Positions 20,205 to 31,001 of a stretch of 64,000 nucleotides of DNA are shown piece after piece (position 1 is the first letter of the stretch; each line of letters starts with the position of its first letter). A program made the position numbers and the translations under genes. The notes below the pieces were generated by a model. The model searched no databases and was not told the origin of the DNA. It was given only the letters and a program-made list of their open reading frames with translations. The stretch is from Apoda limacodes (Eukaryota; Arthropoda; Insecta; Lepidoptera; Limacodidae), in NCBI GenBank assembly GCA_946406115.1, contig OX291546.1, positions 14,253,019-14,317,018 of the forward strand. Direction: 5' to 3'.

Positions 20205-21355
20205 AACAAAATCATGGATAATTTTAGGTTTTATATGGATAAATGTTTCCGGCGAATGCAGTAGATAAAGCTGGACGTTTTCCAACAAAATGACTACAGA
20301 AAAAAATAATCAAAGACTTTATATCTTTAATTATGCTTCCGGTTAGAATTATTATATCTATGGAATTACTCAAAGTTAGTTTAGCTAAAAAGGTATTACT
20401 TATTTTAGTTATTGTTTTAAAGAAATTAAATCTTTATACAATGGCAAAAGTTAACCTAAAAAACTGTCGACTTTTATCCTACCTGTACGCACAGAATATT
20501 TTAAATACACAATATGGTATCTCCATATTTATACCTACCTATCTACATCCAGTAACGACTCAAAAGGTTAAAAGCCATCAACATGGAACTATATCTCTTG
20601 AACTGCAAACTCTCTGAATAATAGCTGTGTGTCACACTTTGTTATTCAACTAGAATTTATCACACCGCGGTCTGAAGCAGAGCCATTTGATTTTAATCCT
20701 TAACAAAAAGGCACACCATTTATGGTGCTGGTTTAACTATAAATTATAACGATTTATGGGAACTTCTCTCTAATATCGGACAATTAGCATACGTAATATA
20801 ATCTAATAGTGGTTTAAACACTTTATTGCAATAAAATACAATAGATGGACTTAATGCTTTAGGCATTATCTACCAGTCGACATTACAGTCATGCTGAAAG
20901 CTTTAGGTAGTTGTTTATGAAGGAACGGTGAGTATCTATTAACATTAACGTAACATACAGTACAGGTATAGGTTTGAATATATAAATTAAATAAATACAT
21001 AGATACATATATGTTAATATATATTTAAATTAACATACATACACATATGTAAATACGTATTTAAATAGGTATATAAATAATTATAGGTACTGCGCATGAT
21101 TCATTGAAAAGTAATTATTAACGTGAGCCTAAATAGTATTTGTATAGCGAATATATATGTATATAGTCAACTAATCATTTTTCATTATAGTTATATTGAG
21201 CGTATCTACAATACACACTACACATTTCTTTTAAGTACGTAAAGTTTTTCATTATTATTGCTAATACAATGCATCATTCGAAAAGACACTGACCGTAATA
21301 AGTTTCGAAAGACTCCACCAAATTTAATAATTCTTTTTTTCTTGTATTTTTTACT
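20205..21355. other. AT-rich spacer, no gene
   Basis: A 94-residue frame at 20333-20617 has no recognisable motif. 20990-21180 is rich in TATATA/ACATATA words. Nothing else was identified. Confidence 0.35.
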
Positions 21356-21359
21356 GTGA

Positions 21360-21640
21360 GGACAATGTTTGTATGAAAGAATATAACTGGTCAAGTGTGA
21401 GTCGGACTTGTGTAATATGATTATAGAATTTTCTGTCCTTATTTATTTATTATCTATCTTAGAGAAAAAATAATATCCCTTAGTTCAACGTATTATTTTT
21501 CCGATTTCATTACAAAAAAGGCAGATTCACAAAGTATGGCGAAAAAACCACAATAAATACTGTCAAACAAAATTGTTTTGAACAAAATCGGTTTGAAGGG
21601 TATTTCGACATGCCTTTTAAATTTTACTACGTGCCATTAG
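21360..21640 (+). repeat. Dispersed repeat D, copy 1
   Basis: 'GACAATGTTTGTATGAAAGA', 'GTGAGTCGGACTTGTG', 'CCTTAGTTCAACGTATTATT' and 'ACAAAATCGGTTTGAAGGGT' occur in the same order at 30680-31001. The latter copy has a small internal duplication. Confidence 0.7.
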
Positions 21641-21853
21641 AGATTTCTAAAATGATATAATAAATGACAAGATAATTAGATAAGGCCTTTAATTTGCCAA
21701 TCTATTACAAATTACAAACAAGTCGAGGGCATCAGCTATCAAAGGGAATCACGAAATTTTAAGCTAATTGGTAAAGTTTAAAACACTTGTATACTTGTAA
21801 TATCAAAAGATGTTATTAGATCCTGGAAATGTTGAACAAGAATAAATTGCATA

Positions 21854-22117
21854 TCCTACTATTATTATAAATGTGAAAGTTTGGATGTTTATTACCTGAA
21901 CAGATCGGGATGATACTTAGCATACATATAAAATTAGGTCCTGATATATGACATAGGCTTTTTTGTCTTGAAAAAATTCAAAAGTTCCCGCGGGAATAAC
22001 TATAACAGAGCTTAAACGAAGTATAGCTACAGCTATATCAAATTTAATTGGAGTTGAAGTAGAAATTCCACGCCGATAACCGACTTCAGGGCGATTGGAG
22101 CCACTGGCAAAATCTAG
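21854..22117 (+). mobile_element. Complete non-autonomous Helitron, 264 bp
   Basis: Starts TC at 21854, preceded by A, and ends CTAG at 22114-22117, followed by T. The 3' end has the expected hairpin-like 'GGGCGATTGGAGCCACTGGC' about 10 bases upstream of CTAG. TC...CTRR ends, insertion between A and T and lack of a target duplication match the Helitron pattern. No coding capacity. Confidence 0.8.
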
Positions 22118-22480
22118 TATACGATAATTGAACCTTGTTCAAAAAACTCGGCAAATTCCATGTCGTACGTAAGCTAGGGTTCAGTAGTTTAAGAATAGTT
22201 TATATTTAAAAAACTTGAACTTAAACCTCCAAGCACTGCCCACTCTAATCCGTTATTCGGACGTAAACATTGTTATTCATTTAGGAATTATTACTATGAA
22301 GGCTGTTATGATTCTATTTTTCCATAATTTTGCATGGTTTATGAAAAGTCAAAAATGGTTCTAATAGGATTTTTATTGGTTTTTTACGTTATTAATTTTG
22401 TTATATTTTGTGAACACGAAGCTTTTCACAACGAAATCGAAATACTATACACTTACCGAAGTATTTCTTTGTAAACAATA
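22118..22480. other. Spacer between two Helitrons
   Basis: AT-rich. I looked here on the minus strand for a hairpin plus CTRR terminus of the coding Helitron and found none that is convincing. Confidence 0.3.
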
Positions 22481-22486
22481 TTTTTC

Positions 22487-24238
22487 CTAGAAAGGAGAGG
22501 GAGCTAGAATCACCAGGCTACTCTGTGCGCTTACTTTGGAGCATGCGATATACAACTGGCCGTGAGACAAGCAGCTTTCCCTCAAGTATATTCCCGCTAC
22601 CTTAAGAGTTTGACCTTGAGCTTTATTTATAGTTATTGCGAAGCAAACTTTGATGAGAAACTGCACTCTTTTGAAATCGTAGGGGTAATTCGATGATGTT
22701 AGGAGAATCCTAGGAATAAATACAGACTCTCCTCGAGAACACCCGGTCAGTATAGTTGTTATTACATAACGATGCAATGTTTTCACTTGCAATCTGGTGC
22801 CATTGCATAATTTTGGTGAATTTATACTGCGCAGCAACATTATTGGCGCGCCAACTCTCAATATTAATATGTAAGTTGGGAGACCGGGAGGTTTCAGTGT
22901 ATTCAGGAACATGACCGAATAATGAATGGCATCATCGGTGTTTATCACTGAGTTGACGGATTTATATTATATTCGACCCCTTCGAATGATCATTTATGAC
23001 TGAGGCTTGTTCGTTTATTGGTGCTAGGATGGCACGCTCGCATAACCATTCTGCAGGTTTATCGTGAATATTATTAATGTTTGGGTAAATTTTAGTTATA
23101 AGCTCTTCTACAGTGGAAACAATTGTACCTAACTCTGTAGGGAGAATTATATTATTATCCAATTCCGGGAAATCACCATTTCCTATTTTAAGCAACAGGT
23201 CTGATCATTGTCCGGCAGTAACATCTCCAGATCAGATGGACTCTCATATTTTTGGTAAGGCTTTGTTGAGTCACTGAAGGCCACAAATGAGACCGCTTCA
23301 CGCACACTTTAACTTCATCCGCTCGCGTTCCTCTGGGCACTACTGGTAAAGTCTGCCGGAAATCGCCTGCTAACAATACAGTAACTACTCCCATTTGACA
23401 ATTAGTATTCCAAATATCTTTCAAAGATCTATTTAGGGCTTCGAAACCCCCTTTATGAGCCATAGTACTCTCATCCCAAACAATTAATTTCGTTTTGCGG
23501 AGTACTTCTGTACTGTGCAGTTTTGCCTTCTTCCAACAGCGTGGCAGAAATTCCGGACGATGCGACCGCTAAGGCGATATCACGATTGCTTCTCACTTTG
23601 GCCAACAGTAAATTTAATAGAAAAGTCTTGCCTGTTCCACCAGGAGCATCCAAAAAAAAGATATCACCTACACCTGCGTCGATACTAGAAAGTATTTTAT
23701 AATAGATATGTCTTTGTTCATTGGTAAGAGAGCCTTCACTACTTGACACCACTTCTGCTAAGGAATTGACATCGTAACTTGTTTCCTTCAGGTAGTCCCG
23801 GTTATTGTGTAAGCCTTCAGATCTTTGAGGCTGAGGCAACCCGTACTGCTGTAGGCTTTATCCTCCTAATGCTAATACAGCTTCTCCTATTGTGACCAGA
23901 CATTTATTGTAGATTTCATCTGCTGGATGTTCGTCAATAATGCCAGAAAGCCTTCCTACTGGTCGTCTGTAGTCTTCAGATAGGCTATCTCTGTATTTTA
24001 CCCAAAGACTTCGTGCGTCTGTAATCTGACAGAATGCCAGCATTATAGAAAAAAGTTCACCCATTTTAAATAGCGACTCGCATAAGGCTGCTTCCTCTAG
24101 GGCAGAATCCCAATGTTTGTCGTCCTCTAGCAAGCCAAGTTTGATGCAAGCTAATTGAAAAGTTGGTTGGAGGACACCGTTGACAGTCTTCAAGTCATCG
24201 AAAGATGATGAACATCTCGTGCAAAAGTAAGCGAACAT
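22487..24238 (-). pseudogene. PIF1-like helicase domain of the Helitron
   Basis: In order on the minus strand: 'FDDLKTVNGVLQPTFQLACI' and 'LGLLEDDKHWDSALEEAAL' (24238-23858, the region before the helicase core); motif I/Walker A 'LDAPGGTGKTFLLNLLLAKV' (in 23839-23471); motif II 'LIVWDEST' (about 23494-23471); motif III region 'VTVLLAGDFRQTLPVVPRGT' (23463-23188); and the C-terminal motifs 'ITINKAQGQTLKVAGIYLRE' and 'GQLYIACSKV' (22948-22487). These are the diagnostic PIF1/Helitron helicase boxes for ATP binding, hydrolysis and DNA unwinding. At least three frame breaks are present, and the stretch between motifs I and II has lost sequence. The protein cannot be made intact. Confidence 0.8.
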
Positions 24239-24338
24239 GGTAACACTCGGTGTTATTCGGGTGAACCGTGTACCGTGTAACCGTGCAAGTGTATATAACT
24301 GTCCGCTCTAAGCTGCGCCTGATTGTACCTAATATAAC

Positions 24339-24937
24339 TCAACCTTTCCGTCTCGATTTTCGCAAACATGTCGAATAAGAATTGGCTAAACAGCGAACGA
24401 AAATATAGCAGAAAATATAATTCCTAATCATTATACGGTAAGAATAAAAACTTACAGCAGATACCATTTTTGTAAGCGGAATTTTGGTCTTAGGATCGTA
24501 CTGGGGTATAGAAATGGAGTATCTATCTTCGCCGTAGCAAAACAAAAAATACTGTAACGCATCGTATAAGCGATGGATTTCACTTATTCGATGTAATGTG
24601 TTATCATTACAATCTCCCGCTTAGAAAATTGCTGCGCAACAATAACTACAGCAACTTCATTTGATGTAGGTTGATTATACCGTCCACTGTAGCCATTTTT
24701 AGGCTTTATTTCAGCATTTATTACAACTTCAAATGTATCTGGAGTAGCAGATACTTTGTCCAGGGCTAGCTTAAACTCTCTTACGTATACGTTATGTGTA
24801 CGTAGCATTCCTTGTAATTGTCTTACCAAGCCAGGTTTTACACAAAGAAAGTTGCATCTCAGTTGAACTTCTCTGTCGTCCTCACCAACAAAATATATCT
24901 GTAAGAACTGTGGTTCATTCTGGGGTGGCGGAAACAA
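24339..24937 (-). pseudogene. Helitron Rep/helicase-like N domain, incomplete
   Basis: 24937-24584 encodes 'FLCVKPGLVRQLQGMLRTHN' and 'EVAVVIVAQQFSKREIVMIT'. After a frame break, 24545-24400 encodes 'FCYGEDRYSISIPQYDPKTK' and 'MVSAVSFYSYRIMIR'. This matches the Helitron_like_N pattern (NEVA.VIV...F.KR.IV ... YGE.GY....P..DP.T......VS...FY.YR.M.R). The HUH (His-hydrophobe-His) and catalytic Tyr boxes that should follow are not present before the helicase part starts. A deletion has removed the nickase active site. Confidence 0.7.
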
Positions 24938-24977
24938 ACTTCCAACATAATGATAAACCTGGCCCTACACTTTGAAT

Positions 24978-25911
24978 TTAGGCATTAAAACCATCCTGTT
25001 TTACCTTTTTAGCTCCAAATGACGTCATTTGAAAACAACTGTTATAATGCCGTATGCCAGCTATAAAGTGATTATGCTCAGGGTGAAAGTTTTTTATCAA
25101 ACAGTAAAGAAGATCTGGAAGCTTTTGCAAGGGTTCGAGCTGGACCTTTCCTGAATCGCAGCAAATTCCCACATTCATCTTTGTACTTAAGAGATTTATA
25201 CCAGTTGCATTCGATCTTCATCGGGCCCAAAACAACACTATTATCACTATCGTACGCTATGTTACTATCATAACTCAGTCCAGAAAAGGCTTTAGAATTC
25301 CAAGGTAGTAGACGTCTTTCAACTCGCTGCCCTTCATGATTTCGTTCATGTCTTAACTGTGATAGTCTGTACACTTCAAAGTGTTTGCGATGATATTTAG
25401 TTGCAGCCTGCATATGTACTTCAGGAGGTTTTTTCTGATACTTAGCTGCATGTTTACGATGATGAGAAGGTTCATTTTGATTACATTTTTTTCTTGCTTC
25501 CTTAAGTTGTAATCTTCTGCGTTTCTTCGTCTTATATTTGTGTGACTTATTTGTCAAACTAATTTCATTTTGAACTGACTCTTGCGTCGTGAATGTTGGA
25601 GATTCTATGCAATTATTAGTAGACAAAGAAGAAATTAAATCTGACTCACATTCAGTTTCAATAATTGTATAAGTAGGCGAATGAAAGTTTTGCACAACAT
25701 TAGAAATTGGTGAAGGTTGAGTAAACGTCGACGATACAGCTATTTCAATGCGTTGTTTTTTGGCTATTGAACATTCATCCGTATTATTATCACTACCCGC
25801 ATCAGCATAGGCATCAAAGTAGCCATTAGAAAGATCTTGAGAAAAACGAAACCTTTTGATAGGTTGGTCTTCTGTACCAAATTTGGCATACAGGTTGCCA
25901 TTTCGATACAA
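24978..25911 (-). pseudogene. Helitron N-terminal linker with basic repeats and Cys motif
   Basis: The 277-residue frame contains basic spaced repeats ('HHRKHAAKYQKKPPEVHMQA', 'TKYHRKHFEVYRLSQLRHER') of the kind seen N-terminal to Rep in many insect Helitrons, then 'LGPMKIECNWYKSLKYKDEC'. A frame break near 25160 leads to 'GICCDSGKVQLEPLQKLPDL' and 'FHPEHNHFIAGIRHYNSCFQ'. 'C..C/W ... CC..GKV.L.PL...P..L' is the conserved zinc-binding start of the Rep module. The N-terminal 40 residues overlap the end of the OTU-like domain. Confidence 0.65.
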
Positions 25912-26229
25912 TTCAAAAACAAATGGGTATATTTGACCGGCTGCAACTCACAGAAACTGCCATATGTAGAGTGTTGTAACATATCTAATGTATACTCTTC
26001 TTTTGTCCCATGATTATTGCCATGACGCTCATGAGAAATAACAGCAAATTCATCCCAATTGTTCGTCACATGACACACAATGTCTTTACGAATATCCATT
26101 GAACGTTCTTGTGTGCCATACGTACAACAAATAATAAAGCGAGCGGAAAAGGCATGCTACATCCCCCATTATTGGTATAATAGTGTGGTTTATTAATTTT
26201 CCATTCATAATAACCAACTCTGCTTCCAT
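25830..26229 (-). pseudogene. OTU-like cysteine protease domain at the Helitron N-terminus
   Basis: Starting at ATG 26229-26227, a short frame too small to be listed as a long ORF encodes 'MGDVACLFRSLYYLLY', which lines up with the OTU Cys box 'GDG.CLFRSLS.LLYG'. One frameshift later (26120-25930) come 'GTQERSMDIRKDIVCHVTNN', 'WDEFAVISHERHGNNH' and 'STYGSFCEL', the OTU pattern R..(I/V)...N...F......... Y..DM ... YG...EL. Another shift leads to 'LYRNGNLYAKFGTEDQP' and 'LSNGYFDAY'. The usual catalytic His near the end ('..GHF...') reads Tyr, and the Gly of the Cys box reads Val. OTU modules are known in some Helitron/Helentron lineages. Confidence 0.6.
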
Positions 26230-26587
26230 TTTAAAAAATAGACACAGACAAATTTATTTATATTTATAAACACACTAAATTAAACTTCTAAGACAAACTA
26301 AAAGAAAACTATTAGTATTATTATTCACAAAAAATAAAACACCTAAAAAGTGCATAACCTCTTTAAGCTTAGAAACCTTCAAATGAGGTACTAATATACT
26401 ACGGTGACTTTCGAGACATTCCAATTTTAAAAAGAATTTGCTTATATTTTTAAGTGAGTTCAACCTTTTTTGAATAAAACCGGATTGAGTTTTCAAGTAT
26501 ATGTCAAAATAAAATGTAATTTAAATAAAAAGCACTAAGGAGTATTGATATCAACATCAAAGCAAACCACCGCTAAAATAACTTTCT

Positions 26588-26870
26588 ACCCCTTTTTAGA
26601 CCCATTAGGGGATGAATTTCAATAAAATACGAAACACGTCTTTCATCCATTCTGTTAAAAAAGGTTAATCCAAAATATGAAGCAGATTAGACCAAGGAAT
26701 CACGCTGTCCATACAAACTTTGTCCCCCTTTTTTCACCCCCTTAGGGGATAAATTTCAATAAAATACGAAACACGTCTTTCATCAATTCTGTTAAAAAGG
26801 TTTATGCAAAATTTGAAGTAGATTGGACCAAGGAATCACGCTGTCCCATACAAACTTTGCCCCCCTTTTT
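26588..26870 (+). repeat. Two tandem units of ~137 bp
   Basis: 'TTAGGGGATGAATTTCAATA' at about 26605 recurs at 26742 ('TTAGGGGATAAATTTC'), with 'ATACGAAACACGTCTTTCAT' and 'CAAGGAATCACGCTGTCC' in both. A partial third start ('TTTTTCACCCCTTTAGTGAT') follows. Confidence 0.75.
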
Positions 26871-27287
26871 CACCCCTTTAGTGATAGAATTTTGTAAAAT
26901 CCTGTCTTATCGGATGCCTACGTCATACAAAGAACACGCCCTCCAAGTTTCAGGACTCTACGATCAGCGGTTTAGGCTCTGCGTTGATCCATCAGTCATT
27001 CAGGACAAAGCATTTTATATGTATAGATATATGTATATAAAATATATAAACTTTCCTGAATAACCACCGTCATATTTAAGATCCGTTAACTCCTTAACAA
27101 AGTATCTTTTTAAAAGGAAGTTATGTCGCAGTTTCGACTTCATATGAGATCACCAATTACAGTTAAAAGTTTGAGCTACCTTGCCACGCGCCGAACCGCA
27201 CTGCGCTAACACTTGTCCACTGAATGTTTGTTTTAACGTGTTCTGCTCTCCTTACATTTTCGAATTTAGATCGGTTTGCATTTCGGT

Positions 27288-27595
27288 GGTGGCCGAGGGG
27301 TTTTAATTTCACTTCACGTCCCAAGTGGCGGAGGTTCGAACCCCCGGGTCGGCGTGTACCAATGAGTCTTTTCTTAATTTCTCAAGTACATTGATTGATT
27401 TATTCACACCACTGGCTTTTCGGTGAAGAAAAACATCGTGAGGAAACCTGCATACGTCAAGAAAAAAAAAATGACGTATGTGAAGTCCACAATCCGCAGT
27501 GGGCCCGCGTGTAGACTATGGCCCAATAACCCTCGCTTAAGAGGGTAGGCCGTGCCCCACCAGTGGGAATGTATGAAGGCTGGCAAGTAATTGGA
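27288..27595 (+). repeat. tRNA-derived SINE (family C) with conserved lepidopteran body
   Basis: The head has box A-like 'GGTGGCCGAGGGG' and box B 'GAGGTTCGAACCCCC'. The body contains 'CATCGTGAGGAAACCTGCAT' and 'GTCCACAATCCGCAGTGGGC', a stretch I associate with a SINE superfamily spread through Lepidoptera. Degraded relatives are at 50018-50760 and 57215-57375. Confidence 0.75.
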
Positions 27596-27619
27596 ATAAA
27601 TGTCTTTTAAGAGTTCCAT

Positions 27620-27995
27620 AGCTAGATGGCAAAAACGGAACTCTTAAGCTTTATAAAACTAGTTTCATGCATGATGGATGATATAGACAAAAGTTGTTTA
27701 TGTAACTGTCGTATAATAGGGGATATTAAAACACGAGTGTAGGTTTATGGAACGAGCCGCTCTCATTTCCTGCGCAGGGGTGTGGATTAAATTTATAAAA
27801 CTAGTTTTAATTACTTTTAATACGTGTAAAAGTTTTATCGTAAAATAACTAGTTTTTTTGCTGAGTACTATTATCCCATTGGCATATTTTGGGTATTGAG
27901 CCCTCATAAAATACTGTCTCAACACAATATAATCAAGGAGTGAGGCACAGTTTAACAGGAAAGTATCTGAGAGCAACATAATTAATACAATCCCA
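27620..27995. other. Spacer, nothing identified
   Basis: AT-rich; no ORF with recognisable motifs. Confidence 0.3.
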
Positions 27996-27998
27996 CTA

Positions 27999-28160
27999 TC
28001 CCACTTATATTATAAATGCGAAAGTTCAGATGTTTGTTCCTCAATCACGCTTCAACCACTAGACAGATCGCGAAACTTGGCAAACACATAAGTAAGGTCC
28101 TGTAACAGGACGTAGACTATTTCCATCCCGGAAAATTCTAAAGTTTCCGGGGGTGTTACA
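27999..28160 (+). mobile_element. Helitron 5' half, separated from its 3' half by a SINE
   Basis: TC start at 27999 preceded by A, 'CCACTTATATTATAAATGCG', 'TCAATCACGCTTCAACCACT', up to 'CCCGGAAAATTCTAAAGTTT'. The matching 3' half resumes at about 28565. Confidence 0.65.
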
Positions 28161-28289
28161 ATTATTACGTTTGTTACCTACTAAATCCTGCCCCAACGGA
28201 GCATCCATATGTACTGAAATTTTGCGCAGATATTGTTCAATATACGGAGAATATAATATATGATATTTTTTATATTGTTTTGGACATTG

Positions 28290-28528
28290 CACACAGCGTC
28301 ATCTGGCCCCAAAGTAAGCAAAGCTTGTGGTATGGATACCAAACAACAGATACAAATACATAAACATAACTTTTTTTTGTAAATACATACATATCATACA
28401 TAATTACGATACACCCAGACTCAAGACAAACACAAATGTTTATCTCATAAATGTTTGCCCAGAGCGGGAATCGAACCCACACCCTCTGCACAGCAGCCGG
28501 CCACACTACCAACTAGGCTGCGAGGGAG
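28290..28528 (-). repeat. SINE family A, second copy
   Basis: The minus-strand head has 'CCCTCGCAGCCTAGTTGGTA' and 'GGGTTCGATTCCCGC'. The body matches 1-168 almost base for base ('CATATCATACATAA' on the plus strand, 'GCTTTGCTTACTTTGGGGCC' on the minus). Confidence 0.8.
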
Positions 28529-28564
28529 TCAAGAGTCAGGAAGGAGTCAGGAGTCAAGTCAGAA

Positions 28565-28720
28565 GGCTCCTTTTTCTTTCGGAAATTTAGAAGTTCCTGC
28601 CGAAGCAACTGTAATGGAATTCCACTTGAACAAACTTCTTTAGTATTATCGAAGAGTTGCCGTAAGAATCCTACGCCGATAACCAAATTTAGGGCGGGTG
28701 GAGCCGCGGGCAAAAGCTAG
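28565..28720 (+). mobile_element. Helitron 3' half with intact CTAG end
   Basis: Runs from 'TCGGAAATTTAGAAGTTCCT' to hairpin 'GGGCGGGTGGAGCCGCGGGC' and AAAAGCTAG (28717-28720), followed by T. Confidence 0.75.
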
Positions 28721-28724
28721 TTGA

Positions 28725-29530
28725 CAAACAACTATAGACTTTGAAACTCGTGAAAAATTTGTAATTTTAAACGTGTGAAAACCCGCACAGCAATAAAAAT
28801 ACATTTGTGCAGTGTAATCTCTTTTACTGCGACACTGTCACTTATTTGGTGTGGTTATATACTAAGCAATGGAATGACAAGCACATCTTTACTATTTATT
28901 TTAATGTCATTAAATGACGATGTGGATGAAATGAAATCAGTCTATCTGTTTTTATATACTGTAGCTATCAAATGAAATTTGCCGCGGATTTCATGTTTTG
29001 TTTTGCTTATAAAACCTACACTTGACTTACTGTGTCTGATGATTTTCCATTTGTGCAATTTACAAGAGAAAACATTTAACTTTTGCAAAGTTGCGCCTCT
29101 TGCGAAGAAGAGAGCTTGAATTGAATCACGTGAGCACCTCACGTACACACTTGAGCAATATTACTGAATGTAACAGCCATCTGGAACACAATTTCTATAC
29201 TGATTGCAATGTTATAGTTTTATTATAACTTTGGTCGTGGGTATACACGACATTTTGATCCAAAATCACGTCTGTATAAGACATTTATCGATGAACAGAA
29301 GGATAGAAAAGAAAGGCCGTGGTTGGAGGGTATCCTGCATATGGTAGATGACGATGTAAATTTTACTAAAAGAAAACATTCCTTTATTTTTTATAATAAA
29401 TAAAACTGCATTCAAAGATTTTTGGATAAACCACCACCAGTAAAATATGAAAATATAACATTTTCTTTTTTATGACATCGTTTGAAAGAGTTATTTATAT
29501 GGATCAATTTCTTTCTAACATAGTATCTTA
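28725..29530. other. AT-rich spacer, no gene
   Basis: Short frames at 28775-28975 and 28942-29148 show no motifs. No repeat matched. Confidence 0.3.
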
Positions 29531-29532
29531 AT

Positions 29533-29690
29533 TTACAAAAAACTCCAAGTGACTTAAAAAGTCCTAGTACATCAATCTTACAAACACACAAAATCTTCAT
29601 AGAGTTAAGAAATAAAATATAAATAAATATACATACATAGAAATAAACTTTCTTCGTTTATGACTGCCTAAAGGTTAGAGTCAAAACCCA
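29533..29690 (-). repeat. SINE family B, tail only
   Basis: 'AGTGACTTAAAAAGTCCTAG', 'CAAACACACAAAATCTTCAT' and 'TCTTCGTTTATGACTGCC' match the body of the copies at 6521 and 11570. The tRNA-like head is absent. Confidence 0.65.
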
Positions 29691-29992
29691 TATTTTTTTT
29701 TGGCCTGTATTTTCTTTGTTTATCTTTACTTCAAATACTTTATGATAATTAACAGAAAATGATAGTAACAAATGACCCTTTGGATTGACGCACGTCATAA
29801 ATTATAAAAAAAATTTCATGTTGCACAGGTTTGATTCCTGACTTAAACGAATCCCTTATCTTTAAATGTATTTTTATATACTTATTTTATAGAATAAAGA
29901 AATGATTCCTTGCAGTAAAATTTGCGAGCATAAATATTTATAAATATAGTAATATAATAATAATCCTAATTATAATCATATATTTGTGAAAG

Positions 29993-30026
29993 TCTGTCTG
30001 TTTGTTTGTTTGTTTGTTTGTTTGTT
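29993..30026. repeat. (GTTT)n microsatellite
   Basis: About seven TTTG units directly precede the 58-bp array. Confidence 0.85.
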
Positions 30027-30040
30027 ATTGTTTCGTTAGC

Positions 30041-30470
30041 AACTTTGACTAAGCTACGAGCTTACTACTAAGCTAAGAGTTGCTTATATGTCTACGAACT
30101 CCTTAACAAAGCTACGAGCACCTTACTAGGCTACGCCTAGCCGTCATGGCTACGAACTCCTTAACTAAGCTACGAGCTTCTTACTTAGCTACGCGTCGCT
30201 TACATGGCTACGAACTCCTTAACTAAGCTACGAGCTTCTTACTTAGCTACGCGTCGCTTACATGGCTAAGAACTCCGTAACTAAGCTACGAGCTTCTTAC
30301 TTAGCTACGCGTCGCTTACATGGCTACGAACTCCTTAACTAAGCTACGAGCTTCTTACTTAGCTACGCGTCGCTTACATGGCTACGAACTATTTAGGTAA
30401 GCTTTGAGCTCCTTACTCGTTCTACGCGTAGCCTACATGGCTACGAACTCTTTAACTAATACATTTTTGG
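30041..30470 (+). repeat. 58-bp tandem array made of three ~19-bp sub-repeats
   Basis: Four to five near-identical 58-bp units, each with three related sub-units: 'GCTACGAACTCCTTAACTAA', 'GCTACGAGCTTCTTACTTA' and 'GCTACGCGTCGCTTACATG'. The first and last units are diverged. The same sub-units in a shorter, more diverged form lie at 34249-34400, followed by the same unique tail. Confidence 0.85.
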
Positions 30471-30556
30471 TCCAGTCTACAAGCCTTTAAAATAGCTCTT
30501 GATTTCCTTTATTTATTTTCTGCAGCTCCTTGGTTCTGTTGATAGTAGTACTGTTT
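30470..30556 (+). repeat. Unique tail shared by the two tandem arrays
   Basis: 'GCTCTTGATTTCC' through 'TTCTGTTGATAGTAGTA' and 'CTGTTTGCCGATCCA' recurs at 34395-34505 after the second array, so array and tail form one dispersed unit. Confidence 0.7.
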
Positions 30557-30679
30557 GCCGATCCAAGGGGGTTTTATTCACGCACATGATTAATGTGATA
30601 AATTATATATTATATAACACGTGTTAAAATGTTATATTCAGGTTGTATGTTTTCACTTCTGCCGGCACTCCCGGAGTGC

Positions 30680-31001
30680 AACCCGGACAATGTTTGTATG
30701 AAAGAATATAGCCGGACAAGTGCGAGTCGGACTTACGCAATAAGATTATAGTATTTTGTCTCTTTATTTATGTATAGTATAGATAGTAATCTTACAGAAA
30801 AAATAATATTCCTTAGTTCAACGTATAATTTTTCCGATTTTGTTACAAATAAGGCAGATTCAAAAAGTATGGCACAAAAACCACAATAAATACTTTCAAT
30901 AAGGCAGGTTCACAAAGCACACAAAACATTAACAATAAATACTTTTAACCAAAATTATTTTAAACAAAATCGGTTTTAAGGGTATTCTGACATGTCTTTG
31001 A
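30680..31001 (+). repeat. Dispersed repeat D, copy 2
   Basis: Matches 21360-21640. A 'AAGGCAG(A/G)TTCA' segment with 'AATAAATACTTT' is duplicated internally (30852-30950). It ends where the 184-bp direct repeat begins. Confidence 0.7.

Larger units (their letters stand above)
22487..26229 (-). mobile_element. Decayed autonomous Helitron: OTU-like, Rep remnant, PIF1-like helicase
   Basis: Successive minus-strand frames spell out one broken polyprotein: OTU-like domain (26229 to about 25830), basic repeat linker and Rep N-terminal zinc region (to about 24978), part of the Helitron helicase-like/Rep N domain (24937-24339), then a PIF1 helicase (24238-22487). Several frameshifts and stops break it. 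The catalytic HUH and Tyr motifs of Rep, expected between about 24420 and 24238, are missing. Neither terminus was located. Confidence 0.8.

Noticed and set aside
20333..20617. 94-aa ORF as a gene
   Set aside because: No motif, AT-driven composition and no regulatory or exon signals that I can defend.
25764..26099. A free-standing host gene of 111 aa
   Set aside because: Its sequence fits the OTU pattern in phase with the Helitron parts downstream and is explained as part of that element.
30041..30470. CRISPR-like array
   Set aside because: Units are contiguous with no unique spacers, and the setting is an insect nuclear genome; it is a tandem satellite.
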